From: Streptomyces aureus | Lineage (GTDB): Bacteria > Actinomycetota > Actinomycetes > Streptomycetales > Streptomycetaceae | DNA: 64,000 bases | Direction of reading: 5' to 3' | Assembly (NCBI RefSeq): GCF_000725495.1 | Contig: NZ_JNZD01000007.1 | Location: 301,520-365,519 of the forward strand | Shown here: positions 26,332 to 34,563 of the stretch, piece after piece | Layout: each line of letters opens with the position of its first letter | How positions within the stretch are numbered: the first letter of the stretch is position 1 | The notes under the pieces: generated by a model | Told to the model about the DNA's origin: nothing | What the model saw: the letters and a program-made list of their open reading frames with translations, nothing else | Databases searched by the model: none | Position numbers and translations under genes: made by a program

Positions 26332-28080
26332 GTGGACCCGGTGATCATCGTCGGTGCGGGGCCCGTGGGGCTGACTCTGGCCCTTGCGCTGGCCCGCCAG
26401 GAGGTTCCCTCCATCGTCCTCGACGAGGGGCCGGGCAAGGACGAACTGCGGCTCGCGCGGACCGTGGTGCTGCGCGAGGACACGGCCGCGCTCGTCGAGC
26501 GGCTGACCGGGCTGCCCCTGGACGACGCCGGTTTCCGCTGGGCCGGATGGCGGTCGATGCGGCGCAGGCAGGTGATGCGCGAGATCGCGTTCGGGGAGGC
26601 CGCCGGGGGTGCCGCGGGAGCGGGCGATCCCCTCGGCGCCGAGGTCCCGCGGGGCGACGGTCCTCGGGGGGCCGTCGCCGCGCGCGGTACCGGCTCCGCC
26701 TGGAGCGCGGAAGGTCCGGGCGAGGGCGAGGAGTTCAACGCTCCGCTGCACATCACGCAGCACGCGCTGACCGGCGCCCTGCGCGAGGCCATCATCCACG
26801 AGCGGCTGGTCAAGGTCGCCGTGCACAGCCGCCTCGACTCCGTCGAGCAGGACGCCTCCGGGGTCACGGCGCACACCCGGGGCCCCGACGGCACCTGGTG
26901 GCGCGGCAGCTATCTGATCGGCTGCGACGGCCCGCGGTCGACGGTGCGCAAGCTCCAGGACATCCGCTTCCCCGGGCGCACGGCCGTCGAACGGCACGCC
27001 GTGGCGGCCCTGCGGACGGAACTGCCCTGGCCCGGAGAAGCGTTGCTGCACCGGATGACCCCCTGGCGCACCTCGGGCCCCTCCACCGGTGAGGTGAGCG
27101 CCCGTCCGCTCGCCGAGGACGTCTGGCGCCTGGACTGGCTGCTGCCCCCGGGCAAGGACCTCGTCACGCCGGACCTGCTGGTCGCCCGCATCCGGGAGAC
27201 CCTCGCGGGCTGGAGCGGCGGCGCCACACCCGCGTACGAACTCCTCGACACCGGGGTCCACACCGTCCACCACCGGCTGGCCCGGCGCTGGCGCGTCGGG
27301 CGGGTCTTCCTCGCCGGGGACGCGGCCCATCTGCTCGGCGCCCTCGGCACGCAAGGACTCGACGAGGGACTGCGGGACGCCGACAACCTCGCCTGGAAAC
27401 TGGCGCTCGGCTGGCACCACGGCCCGCACCCGGCGCTCCTCGACAGCTACCAGACCGAGCGGCGCGCGGTCGTCGCCGCCCGGCTGCGCGCCGCCGACCA
27501 GGCGCTGCCCCTGCTGCGGACCGGCGGCGGTCTGCGCGCCTACGTCCCCGGGGCAGCCCGCGGTCACGACGCGCTGCTCACGGACGGCCACCTGGGGAGC
27601 GGTCCTCTGGGTGCTCCGGGGGCGTACACCGGCTCCCCGCTCATGCCGCCGCCCGCCGAGTCGCACACCCCGGTCGCCACCGAGCCCGGCGCTCCGGTCG
27701 TCGACGTGCGGGTGACCGCGGAGGACGGCTCGTTCGTACCGCTGCGCGAGCGGCTCGGACGCGGGGTCCTGCTCGTGGTGCTGATCGCTCCGGGTACAGG
27801 GGTATGGGCGCGCAAGCACTGGGTGACGGCCGGTGTCATGCCACGGCTCGCCGCCGCCGTGACCGCCCTGCCGCACCCCGCCGAACTCCTCGTCGCGGAG
27901 AGCTACCCCGGCGCGGCGGCGCACACCGTGCTGCTGATCCGGCCCGACGGCCACCTGGTCACCGCGCTCGCCGGGGTCCGGCCGGCCGATCTGTACGAGG
28001 CGGCCGAGGCGGCCCTCGGCGGACCGGCGAACGCGGACGCGGAGAGCGCCACGGAGGCCGCCACCGGGGTCCGCAGTTGA
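26332..28080 (+). CDS. FAD-dependent monooxygenase (FAD_binding_3, PHBH fold)
   Basis: 582 residues from a GTG at 26332, which starts directly at the dinucleotide-binding strand DPVIIVGAGPVGLTLALALA; an in-frame ATG at 26242 would add an unlikely Cys-rich leader. The three fingerprints are present: GAGPVG (ADP), GCDGPRSTVR (DG motif) and GRVFLAGDAAHLLGALGTQGLDEGLRDADNL (GD motif, split over the ribityl chain). A C-terminal thioredoxin-like domain (about residues 450-560), as in polyketide and phenol hydroxylases, follows. A Gly/Ala/Arg-rich insertion is present at residues 85-125. Substrate unknown; aromatic polyketide, phenol or rifamycin-type hydroxylation are possibilities. It stands alone. 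Confidence 0.88.
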   Translation: MDPVIIVGAGPVGLTLALALARQEVPSIVLDEGPGKDELRLARTVVLREDTAALVERLTGLPLDDAGFRWAGWRSMRRRQVMREIAFGEAAGGAAGAGDPLGAEVPRGDGPRGAVAARGTGSAWSAEGPGEGEEFNAPLHITQHALTGALREAIIHERLVKVAVHSRLDSVEQDASGVTAHTRGPDGTWWRGSYLIGCDGPRSTVRKLQDIRFPGRTAVERHAVAALRTELPWPGEALLHRMTPWRTSGPSTGEVSARPLAEDVWRLDWLLPPGKDLVTPDLLVARIRETLAGWSGGATPAYELLDTGVHTVHHRLARRWRVGRVFLAGDAAHLLGALGTQGLDEGLRDADNLAWKLALGWHHGPHPALLDSYQTERRAVVAARLRAADQALPLLRTGGGLRAYVPGAARGHDALLTDGHLGSGPLGAPGAYTGSPLMPPPAESHTPVATEPGAPVVDVRVTAEDGSFVPLRERLGRGVLLVVLIAPGTGVWARKHWVTAGVMPRLAAAVTALPHPAELLVAESYPGAAAHTVLLIRPDGHLVTALAGVRPADLYEAAEAALGGPANADAESATEAATGVRS

Positions 28081-28097
28081 ACGCCCGGTGACCGTCC

Positions 28098-28125
28098 GGC
28101 CCGGGAACTCCCTGCTCCCCGGGCC
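28098..28125 (+). terminator. Hairpin downstream of the FAD monooxygenase
   Basis: GGCCCGGG (28098-28105) and CCCGGGCC (28118-28125) form an 8-bp stem with a 12-nt loop, 17 nt after the stop codon. It insulates the cysteine dioxygenase operon. Confidence 0.65.
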
Positions 28126-28151
28126 GTCACGGTCCACATGGTGACGGTGAG

Positions 28152-28180
28152 TTGACCGGCCTCCGGCTCCATGGTCTACT
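28152..28180 (+). promoter_or_regulatory. Putative promoter of the cysteine dioxygenase operon
   Basis: TTGACC (28152-28157), a 17-nt spacer and TCTACT (28175-28180) approximate the HrdB-type consensus. The expected start site, 6-8 nt after the -10 element, coincides with the GTG at 28188, so the transcript could begin at the first codon of the leader peptide. Confidence 0.55.
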
Positions 28181-28187
28181 CCGGATC

Positions 28188-28274
28188 GTGACCGACACCT
28201 GTGTGCGCCTGTGGCGGAGGGTCCATATGGACCTCGTCCGCTACGCGGGCTGCGTGTGTCGTCCGTCCTTCTGA
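28188..28274 (+). CDS. Cysteine-containing leader peptide (putative attenuator)
   Basis: A reading frame of 28 residues with the core WRRVHMDLVRYAGCVC and Cys at 5, 22 and 24, ending PSF-stop. This matches the RRxHxDLxR...C pattern of short actinobacterial leader peptides found upstream of sulfur-metabolism operons. Two starts are possible: GTG 28188 (leaderless, just after the promoter) or ATG 28227, which has GGAGGG 5 nt upstream and gives a 15-residue peptide with the two cysteines of CVC. In mycobacteria, cysteine-rich leaders are known to attenuate downstream genes in response to cysteine supply. Cysteine control of a cysteine dioxygenase is biologically sensible, but is inferred here. 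Confidence 0.65.
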   Translation: MTDTCVRLWRRVHMDLVRYAGCVCRPSF

Positions 28275-28346
28275 CTTCGCATCCTTCCTCCGCGCGCCGC
28301 CCTCTGCCGCCGCGCGCTCCTTCCGCGAACTCTCAGGACGGTCCCC

Positions 28347-28928
28347 GTGTCTGTGCCACCTCCTGTCTCCACACCTGTACCCGTCGCCGCGTCCTCCGCC
28401 GACTCCCTGCCGTCCGCCGTGTCCGGCGACGCGCGCCCTCCGACCCAGGCCGACCTGCTGGCCTTCGTGCGCCGCACGGCGGCCGACGCCGAACTGATCG
28501 CCTCGCTCCCCCTCGACCCCGAGGGCCGCACCTGGGTACGGCTCGAAGGCCCCGGCGGCAGCGAGGCCTGGCTCATCGGCTGGCCTCCCGGCACCGGGAC
28601 CGGCTGGCACGACCACGCCGAGTCGGTCGGCGCCTTCCTCACCGCGGCGGGCGAACTGAAGGAGAACTCGCTCGCCGCCCGGCTCCCCGCCGACGGCTGG
28701 AAGACCCTGGAACTCGCCGAGGAGATCGACCGGCAGCGAAGGCTCCCCGCAGGGACCGGCCGCGGCTTCGGCCGCCATCACGTGCACGAGGTGCTCAACG
28801 AGTCCACCGAGGAGCACGCGATCTCGGTCCACGCCTACTACCCGCCGCTCCCGCAGATCCGCCGCTACAGCCGGACGGGTCAGATCCTGCGCCTGGAGCA
28901 CGTCGAGCGACCGGAGGACTGGCAGTGA
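28347..28928 (+). CDS. Cysteine dioxygenase family protein (cupin)
   Basis: 193 residues from a GTG at 28347; the first 30 residues are Pro/Val/Ser-rich and the true start could be later. The cupin iron site is visible: GTGTGWHDHAESVGAF supplies two His ligands and GRHHVHEVLNES near residue 148 the third. The enzyme would use O2 to oxidise cysteine to cysteine sulfinate, the entry step in cysteine catabolism, in the cytoplasm. The rhodanese gene overlaps its stop by 4 nt, and a cysteine-containing leader peptide lies 73 nt upstream. Related thiol dioxygenases with other substrates (3-mercaptopropionate) cannot be excluded. Confidence 0.85.
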   Translation: MSVPPPVSTPVPVAASSADSLPSAVSGDARPPTQADLLAFVRRTAADAELIASLPLDPEGRTWVRLEGPGGSEAWLIGWPPGTGTGWHDHAESVGAFLTAAGELKENSLAARLPADGWKTLELAEEIDRQRRLPAGTGRGFGRHHVHEVLNESTEEHAISVHAYYPPLPQIRRYSRTGQILRLEHVERPEDWQ

Positions 28929-29353
28929 GCGACATCGGACAGCCCGCGCAGCCCGTGGGCATCGACGCCTTGCTGGAACAGGTCCGCGCGGGTCTCGACC
29001 GCGTCGAGGCCGAGGAGGCCTTCAAGGCCGTGGAACGAGGGGAGGCGCTGCTCGTCGACACCCGTTACGCCGCCCTGCGCGAGCGGGACGGTCTGGTCCC
29101 GGGCGCCCTTGTGATCGAGCGCAACGAACTGGAGTGGCGGCTGGACCCCACGGGCAGTCACCGCGTCCCCGAGGCCACCGGTCATGACCTGCGGATCGTG
29201 CTGTTCTGCAACGAGGGGTACGCCTCGAGTCTCGCCGCCGAGTCCCTGCGGCGGCTGGGCCTGCGCAGGGCGACCGATCTTGTCGGCGGCTTCCAGGCGT
29301 GGAAGAGCGCCGGCCTTCCGGTGACGACCGCGTCGGCCGACCCGGAGAACTGA
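28925..29353 (+). CDS. Rhodanese-like sulfurtransferase
   Basis: 142 residues, starting with a GTG inside the dioxygenase stop (GTGA overlap). A single rhodanese domain: LLVDTRYAALRERDGLVPGALVIERNELEWRL, then the active-site loop LFCNEGYASSLAAESL with the catalytic Cys, then TDLVGGFQAWKSAGLPV at the C-terminus. It would carry persulfide sulfur from thiosulfate or a cysteine-derived donor, in the same operon as the cysteine dioxygenase. The N-terminal 40 residues form a helical extension. Confidence 0.9.
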   Translation: MSDIGQPAQPVGIDALLEQVRAGLDRVEAEEAFKAVERGEALLVDTRYAALRERDGLVPGALVIERNELEWRLDPTGSHRVPEATGHDLRIVLFCNEGYASSLAAESLRRLGLRRATDLVGGFQAWKSAGLPVTTASADPEN

Positions 29354-29413
29354 CCGCCCACGGCCCTCGGGGGCTGCGCATCTCCGGCCCCCGGGGACTG
29401 CTGCCCTCTGGCG

Positions 29414-29600
29414 CCCGGAACTGCGACTCTCCGGGCCCCCGGGACTTCGGCCCTCCAGACTCCCGGAACTGCGACTCTCCGGGCCCCCGGGACTTCGGCC
29501 CTGGGACTTCGGCCCTCCGGGCTCCCGGGTTACGGCTCTCTCGGACTCCGAGGCTCTCTGACTCTGAGGCTCTGGGAATCTGAGGCTCTGGGACTCCGGG
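29414..29600. repeat. 48-nt and shorter tandem repeats between convergent genes
   Basis: A 41-nt string starting CCCGGAACTGCGACTCTC occurs at 29414 and 29462 (48-nt period), and its end GGGACTTCGGCCCT recurs at 29503. Further right, a 16-nt unit (TCTGAGGCTCTGGGA) repeats with decay to about 29600. The array fills the gap between the rightward rhodanese and leftward recX, and includes self-complementary CCGGGCCCCCGGG that may serve as a terminator. Confidence 0.8.
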
Positions 29601-29612
29601 GGCCTGGGCTGC

Positions 29613-30590
29613 TCAGAACCCCTCGTCCCCGAGGCCCTCCGTGTCCTCGCCCTCTTCCTCGAGGGCTTGGCGGACCACTCGCAGGGCCATGCCCTGGGAG
29701 TAGCCCTTGCGGGCGAGCATGCCGGCGAGGCGTCTCAGCCGCTTGTCGCGGTCGAGTCCACGGGTGGAGCGCAGCTTGCGCGCGACGAGTTCACGCGCGG
29801 TCGCCTCCTCCTGGTCGGAGTCGAGCTGTCCTACGGCCTCGTCGATCAGCGTCGCTTCCACGCCCTTGGTCCGCAGTTCCTGGACGAGCGCCCGCCGGGC
29901 CAGCCCTCGTCCGTGGTGCCGCGACTCGACCCAGGCGTCGGCGAAGGCGCCGTCGTTGATCAGCCCGACCTCCTCGAACCGTGACAGCACGGCGTCCGCC
30001 ACGTCGTCGGGGATCTCGCGTTTGCGCAAGGCGTCCGCCAGCTGCTTGCGCGTGCGCGGGGTCCCGGTGAGCAGGCGCAGACAGATCGCCCGTGCCCGCT
30101 CAGCCGGGTCCGCAGGGGACTCCCTCTTCTCGGCCCTCGACGAGGAGGAGGTGTCTTCGTCCCTCGGGTCGCCGGACGGCTCGCCGAAACCGCCGCTCCG
30201 TCGACGACCCCTTCCACCACGCGGTCCGCCCCGGGCGCGTCCACCGCGCCGGGAGACCGCGTCCGGCGAACCGTGACCGCCCGGCGGGCCGTCACCACGC
30301 CGTGCGTCACCGCCGCCCGTCGAACCGCCGCCGCCCGGATCACCCTCGTCCGGACCGGCGCCGTGAAAACCGTCGGATTCGTAGAACCCGTCGTCGGATC
30401 CGTGGAACCCGAGGTCGGATCCGTGGAACTCGGCGTCGGTGCCGTACGGCTGACCGCCGTACCCCCCGGCACCGCCGTACGGTCCCTCGTCGTCTCCGTC
30501 CGGGCCGCCGTCTCCCCCGCCGTACCCCTGCCCCGGCTCCAGCGGGGTGGGGGAATTGGCGTACTCGGCCCAGTCGGTTCGTCGTGTCAT
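29613..30590 (-). CDS. recX: Regulatory protein RecX
   Basis: 325 residues, more than twice the usual RecX (about 150-170). The C-terminal 155 residues are RecX proper: ERARAICLRLLTGTPRTRKQLADAL, RFEEVGLINDGAFADAWVESR and a triple-helical tail ending RVVRQALEEEG. The N-terminal 170 residues are Gly-, Asp- and Arg-rich, disordered, with a repeated GSD(L/D)GF pattern, then a basic Arg/Gly-rich block (residues about 110-140). The ATG is 3 nt after the recA stop, so the two form one transcript. RecX limits RecA filament growth and recombinase activity. Confidence 0.9.
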   Translation of the reverse strand: MTRRTDWAEYANSPTPLEPGQGYGGGDGGPDGDDEGPYGGAGGYGGQPYGTDAEFHGSDLGFHGSDDGFYESDGFHGAGPDEGDPGGGGSTGGGDARRGDGPPGGHGSPDAVSRRGGRARGGPRGGRGRRRSGGFGEPSGDPRDEDTSSSSRAEKRESPADPAERARAICLRLLTGTPRTRKQLADALRKREIPDDVADAVLSRFEEVGLINDGAFADAWVESRHHGRGLARRALVQELRTKGVEATLIDEAVGQLDSDQEEATARELVARKLRSTRGLDRDKRLRRLAGMLARKGYSQGMALRVVRQALEEEGEDTEGLGDEGF

Positions 30591-30593
30591 GGA

Positions 30594-31718
30594 CTAGCTC
30601 TTGGCCGCCGCGGCCCTGGACTTGGTGGCCTTGGCAGCCGGAGCGGGCACCGTCTTCGCGGCGTCCTCCGGGGTGGCCGCGACCGCAGCGTCCGTGCCCG
30701 GCTCGGCCGCGGGCTGCTCGGGCCGCACGCCGACGCCCAGCTTCTCCTTGATCTTCTTCTCGATCTCGTTGGCGAGGTCGGGGTTGTCCTTCAGGAAGTT
30801 GCGGGCGTTCTCCTTACCCTGGCCGAGCTGGTCGCCCTCGTACGTGTACCAGGCGCCGGCCTTGCGGACGAAGCCGTGCTCGACGCCCATGTCGATCAGA
30901 CCGCCCTCGCGGCTGATGCCCTGGCCGTAGAGGATGTCGAACTCGGCCTGCTTGAAGGGCGGCGAGACCTTGTTCTTGACGACCTTGACGCGGGTGCGGT
31001 TGCCGACCGCCTCCGTGCCGTCCTTCAGCGTCTCGATGCGGCGGATGTCGAGGCGCACCGAGGCGTAGAACTTCAGCGCCCGGCCACCCGTCGTGGTCTC
31101 CGGCGAGCCGAACATCACGCCGATCTTCTCGCGGAGCTGGTTGATGAAGATCGCCGTGGTCTTCGACTGGTTGAGCGCGCTGGTGATCTTGCGCAGGGCC
31201 TGGCTCATCAGACGGGCCTGGAGACCCACGTGAGAGTCACCCATCTCGCCCTCGATCTCGGCCCGCGGCACCAGGGCGGCGACGGAGTCGATGACGATGA
31301 GGTCGAGCGCGCCGGAGCGGACGAGCATGTCCACGATCTCCAGAGCCTGCTCGCCGTTGTCGGGCTGCGACAGGATCAGGCTGTCGATGTCGACGCCGAG
31401 CTTCTTCGCGTACTCGGGGTCGAGGGCGTGCTCGGCGTCGATGAACGCCACCTGGCCGCCGGCCTTCTGCGCGTTCGCCACCGCGTGCAGGGTGAGGGTC
31501 GTCTTACCGGAGGACTCCGGGCCGTACACCTCCACCACACGGCCGCGCGGCAGGCCGCCGACGCCGAGGGCCACGTCGAGCGCGGTCGACCCGGTCGGGA
31601 TGACCTCGATGGGCTCATTCGGCCGCTCGCCCAGGCGCATCACTGCACCCTTGCCGAACTGCCGTTCAATCTGTGCGAGCGCGGCGTCGAGCGCCTTCTC
31701 GCGGTCGGTTCCTGCCAT
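30594..31718 (-). CDS. recA: Recombinase RecA
   Basis: 374 residues from ATG 31718; longer frames to 31880 are upstream artefacts. The sequence is highly conserved: [10 protein letters not shown] (P-loop near residue 66), [24 protein letters not shown] (Walker B), [19 protein letters not shown] (L2 region) and the acidic/basic C-terminal tail with [17 protein letters not shown] composition. It catalyses homologous pairing and strand exchange and stimulates LexA self-cleavage. A RecA-independent damage promoter and a Cheo-box-like element lie upstream. recX follows. Confidence 0.98.
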   Translation of the reverse strand: MAGTDREKALDAALAQIERQFGKGAVMRLGERPNEPIEVIPTGSTALDVALGVGGLPRGRVVEVYGPESSGKTTLTLHAVANAQKAGGQVAFIDAEHALDPEYAKKLGVDIDSLILSQPDNGEQALEIVDMLVRSGALDLIVIDSVAALVPRAEIEGEMGDSHVGLQARLMSQALRKITSALNQSKTTAIFINQLREKIGVMFGSPETTTGGRALKFYASVRLDIRRIETLKDGTEAVGNRTRVKVVKNKVSPPFKQAEFDILYGQGISREGGLIDMGVEHGFVRKAGAWYTYEGDQLGQGKENARNFLKDNPDLANEIEKKIKEKLGVGVRPEQPAAEPGTDAAVAATPEDAAKTVPAPAAKATKSRAAAAKS

Positions 31719-31760
31719 GGGTTCCACCCGGTTTGCTTGAGTCGATCGCTTCACGTCAAA

Positions 31761-31784
31761 GACGCTAACGCCTGCCACTGACAA
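31761..31784 (-). promoter_or_regulatory. recA promoter of the RecA-NDp (PafBC/ClpR-associated) type
   Basis: On the leftward strand the region reads TTGTCAGTGGC, then 6 nt, then TTAGCGT. This fits the RecA-independent damage promoter motif known from mycobacteria and from a Streptomyces recA: TTGTCRGTG-N8-TANNNT. The -35 element TTGTCA is at 31779-31784 and the -10 TAGCGT at 31762-31767, 44-68 nt upstream of the recA start. Confidence 0.8.
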
Positions 31785-31880
31785 TGCGCCCCGACGCCCG
31801 TCCAGCCTGTGGATAACTCGGTCACATCTCTGTCGAAACCATGCCGAATCACCCGTCGAAAGCCCCGCCGGAACCTCCAT

Positions 31881-31894
31881 GAGAATGGATGTTC
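31881..31894 (-). promoter_or_regulatory. Cheo-box-like SOS element upstream of recA
   Basis: Leftward GAACATCCATTCTC has one perfect GAAC half of the actinobacterial LexA site (GAACNNNNGTTC) and a degenerate second half. Elements of this form have been noted upstream of Streptomyces recA genes. It lies about 165 nt from the recA start. Confidence 0.45.
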
Positions 31895-32109
31895 GATTTT
31901 CGTGTCAAGCGCACCACGCGGCACTCCCGAGACTACGTTCGCGCTCCCACGACGCCCCGGGATTCCCGGAAACCCGCCCCGGCGCCCCGGCCCGGCGCAC
32001 CTCCCGGTCCCCGGTACCCACCCCGTGCCGGGCCTACTCTCCCGGGCGTACGGCCACCACCTCCGGCCGTACGACGACGCCGACCGGCCCACCCGGCAGG
32101 CTGTGGGCC

Positions 32110-32886
32110 ATGCCGACGACGACCCGACCCCTTTCACCACCGAGGCCCTCGCTCCGGCCGGCCGAGCGGCTCTGCCACGCGACGGGCGCCCTGCTCGTCC
32201 TGTCGGGCCTCCTGCATCTGGTGGTCTTCGCCGTCGACGGCGGCCCCTGGGACGGTCCCGTGTCCTGGCGCAAGCCCGTGACCTTCGGGCTCTCCTTCGG
32301 ACTGACCCTGATGGCGATCACCTGGGTCACGTCGTACGTGCGGATGGAGGCGAGGGTGCGCGGCGTACTGCTCCTGGTGTTCGCCGCGGACTGCGTGGTG
32401 GAAGTCGGCGGGATCACCCTCCAGGCGTGGCGCCGGGTCCCCTCGCATCTCGACATGGAGACCGGCTTCGACACGGCGGTGTCCATGACGCTCGCGGTCG
32501 GCGGCGCGGTTCTGGTCGTGGTGCTGACCGCGTTCGCGGTCGCCTCGTTCCGGAGCCGTCCCGACGGCCCCGCCGGCATGCCGCTCGCCGTGCGCTCGGG
32601 GTTCGCGGTCCTGCTGCTCGCGCTGGCCTCCGGCGCCGTGATGATCGCGCGCGGGGTCGTTCTGACCAGGACCGGCCATCAGGAGGCCGCGTACCACTCG
32701 ACGGCTCCGCTCAAGCCGCTGCACGGGGTGAGCCTGCACGCCGTGCTGGTGCTGCCGGCGCTGGCCTGGCTGCTCGCCCGGACCGGCTGGAGCCAGGAGC
32801 GCAGGGAGCGGATCGTGCGGGCGGCGGTCTGGTGCTACGCGGCCGCCGTCCTCGTGACAGGGGTCCAGGCGGTCCTCACCTGGTGA
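32110..32886 (+). CDS. Integral membrane protein, seven predicted helices
   Basis: 258 residues from an ATG at 32110; an upstream frame to 31879 runs through the recA control region and is rejected. Seven hydrophobic segments are visible, including GALLVLSGLLHLVVFAV, FGLSFGLTLMAITWVTSYV, GVLLLVFAADCVVEVGGITL and the C-terminal WCYAAAVLVTGVQAVLTW. Polar residues WRKPVTFG and a HQEAAYHSTAPLKPLHG loop are conserved-looking. I do not recognise the function. It is convergent with the AI-2E transporter-family gene. Confidence 0.8.
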   Translation: MPTTTRPLSPPRPSLRPAERLCHATGALLVLSGLLHLVVFAVDGGPWDGPVSWRKPVTFGLSFGLTLMAITWVTSYVRMEARVRGVLLLVFAADCVVEVGGITLQAWRRVPSHLDMETGFDTAVSMTLAVGGAVLVVVLTAFAVASFRSRPDGPAGMPLAVRSGFAVLLLALASGAVMIARGVVLTRTGHQEAAYHSTAPLKPLHGVSLHAVLVLPALAWLLARTGWSQERRERIVRAAVWCYAAAVLVTGVQAVLTW

Positions 32887-32960
32887 GCGTCACGGTCGCC
32901 GCGCCCCGTCGTCGCCTGCGCCTCCGGCGCGCCCGGCCCCGGCGGCCGTCACCGACACGA

Positions 32961-33018
32961 AGCTCGGCCGCCGTCGCCTCCCCGGCGCCGGGACCTCGTG
33001 ACCGTCAGCGGCCGAGCT
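32961..33018. terminator. Long-range inverted repeat at convergent gene ends
   Basis: AGCTCGGCCGC (32961-32971) and GCGGCCGAGCT (33008-33018) are exact complements around a 36-nt loop that itself contains CCCGGCGCCGGG. The right arm enters the last codons of the leftward gene. Probable terminator. Confidence 0.5.
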
Positions 33019-34234
33019 GGCGTCGCACGCGGGTGAGGAGCCCTTCCGAGCTGCGCGTGCGGTGGCCGTGCACCCGCGGGTCGTCCGTGACGTCGTAGCG
33101 CTTCACGTACGCCCCGAGGAACGCCTGCAGGGTCGCGACCGCGGGGATGGCGATCAGCGCGCCGACGGCGCCGAGGAGCGCGGTGCCCGCGATCACCGAT
33201 CCGAAGGCGACCGCGGGGTGGATGTCGACCGTCCTGGAGGTCAGCTTGGGCTGGAGCATGTAGTTCTCGAACTGCTGGTAGACCACCACGAAGACGAGCA
33301 CCCACAGCGCGTACCAGGGGTCGATCGTGAACGCGATCAGCATCGGCAGGGCGCCCGCGAGATAGGTGCCGATGGTCGGGATGAACTGCGAGACCAGACC
33401 GACCCACACACCGAGCACCGGCGCGTAGGGCACGCCCAGCGCCTCCAGCAGGATGTAGTGGGCGATGCCCGAGATGAGGGCCATCAGGCCGCGCGAGTAC
33501 AGGTAGCCGCCGGTCTTGTCGACGGCGATCTCCCAGGCGCGCAGCACCTCGGCCTGCCGGGCCGGCGGCAGCACCGAGCACAGCGCGCGCCGCAGCCGGG
33601 GTCCGTCGGCGGCGAAGTAGAACGAGAACAGCGCGACGGTCAGCAGCTGGAAGAGCCCGCCGAGCACCTGCCCGGACACGTCCAGGACGCCGGTGGCGCT
33701 GTTCTGTACGTACTTGCGCAGCCAGTCGGAGTGGAGCAGTCCCTCCTGGATGTCGACCCGTCTGAGGTCGGTGTGGAAGTGCGCGTTGGTCCAGTTGATG
33801 AGCGAGTCGAGGTAGTCCGGGAAGCCCTCGATCATCTTGATGATCTGGCCCGCGAGCATCGAGCCGAGCAGCGTGACGAACCCGGCGATCATGATGAGCG
33901 AGCCGAGGAAGACCAGGAAGGTGGCCAGTCCCCTGCGCATGCCCCGAGAGGCCATCCAGGAGACGGCCGGTTCTATCGCGAGGGCGAGGAAGAACGAGAT
34001 CAGGATGTTGATCAGCAGGCCGGTGAGCTGGTGGAAGGCCCAGCTGCCGAGCTGGAACACGGCGACGAGCGTGAGCGCGAGCACCATGGCGCGCGGCAGC
34101 CAGCGCGGCATGCGCACACCGGACCCGGCGGCGTCGGCCGCGGGCGGGCCGGGCGGCGTCGTGCCGAACGGTGATGACTGCTGATCGACCTGCGTGTTCT
34201 CGTCTGTCGGGGCCACCCGCCAAGTCTGGCCCAC
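33005..34234 (-). CDS. AI-2E family transporter (YhhQ/PerM-type membrane protein)
   Basis: 409 residues from a GTG at 34234; a GTG at 34216 (start APTDENTQVDQ) is an equally good choice since neither has a clear ribosome binding site. After a Pro/Gln-rich leader, about eight transmembrane segments occur, with the family glycines and PxxG-type loops: ILISFFLALAIEPAVSWM, SLIMIAGFVTLLGSMLAGQI, FYFAADGPRLRR, YSRGLMALISGIAHYI, SQFIPTIGTYLAGALPM and the C-terminal SRTVDIHPAVAFGSVIAGTALLGAVG. The family ranges from autoinducer-2 export to Na+/H+ antiport, so the substrate is open. The gene lies upstream of DUF3046 and near recA, as in other Streptomyces. Confidence 0.85.
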   Translation of the reverse strand: MGQTWRVAPTDENTQVDQQSSPFGTTPPGPPAADAAGSGVRMPRWLPRAMVLALTLVAVFQLGSWAFHQLTGLLINILISFFLALAIEPAVSWMASRGMRRGLATFLVFLGSLIMIAGFVTLLGSMLAGQIIKMIEGFPDYLDSLINWTNAHFHTDLRRVDIQEGLLHSDWLRKYVQNSATGVLDVSGQVLGGLFQLLTVALFSFYFAADGPRLRRALCSVLPPARQAEVLRAWEIAVDKTGGYLYSRGLMALISGIAHYILLEALGVPYAPVLGVWVGLVSQFIPTIGTYLAGALPMLIAFTIDPWYALWVLVFVVVYQQFENYMLQPKLTSRTVDIHPAVAFGSVIAGTALLGAVGALIAIPAVATLQAFLGAYVKRYDVTDDPRVHGHRTRSSEGLLTRVRRQLGR

Positions 34235-34288
34235 GCCACCGACACCGGATCCACGTCCCCCCGGTCTTTCCCGGTCCCCGCGTCCGCT

Positions 34289-34483
34289 TCAGTGGTTTTC
34301 GTACGGAACGTTCATCGTCGCGCACACCACGCGCCACACGTCCTTGGCCTCCCAGCCCGCGTCCAGCGCCTCGTGGACGGTGAGCCCGCCCAGTTCCGTC
34401 ATCACGTGATCGCGCGCGAACGTCTCGGCGTACCCCGCGCCGAAGTGATCAGCCATTCGCTGCCAGAAGACCGTCAACCGCAT
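34289..34483 (-). CDS. DUF3046 domain protein
   Basis: 64 residues. The whole protein matches DUF3046: MRLTVFWQRMADHFG, then ARDHVMTELGGLTVHEAL, then GWEAKDVWRVVCATMNVP. The family is small, actinobacterial and frequently encoded beside recA and recX; its role is unknown. It lies 54 nt upstream of the AI-2E-family gene on the same strand and may be cotranscribed with it. Confidence 0.88.
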   Translation of the reverse strand: MRLTVFWQRMADHFGAGYAETFARDHVMTELGGLTVHEALDAGWEAKDVWRVVCATMNVPYENH

Positions 34484-34563
34484 GACACCAGTATCCCGCC
34501 CCTGAGAGTGGGCCCGGCCGGGGACCGCGTGCCGAGACCGCTTTCCGCCCTACGGTCTGACGC

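Larger units (their letters stand above)
31719..32109. other. Divergent recA / membrane protein control region
   Basis: 391 nt with the recA promoter elements on the left and, on the right, an unassigned promoter for the gene at 32110. An A+T-rich stretch near 31800-31910 stands out. No further gene is credible; in-frame extensions of neighbouring genes across it lack coding support. Confidence 0.5.
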
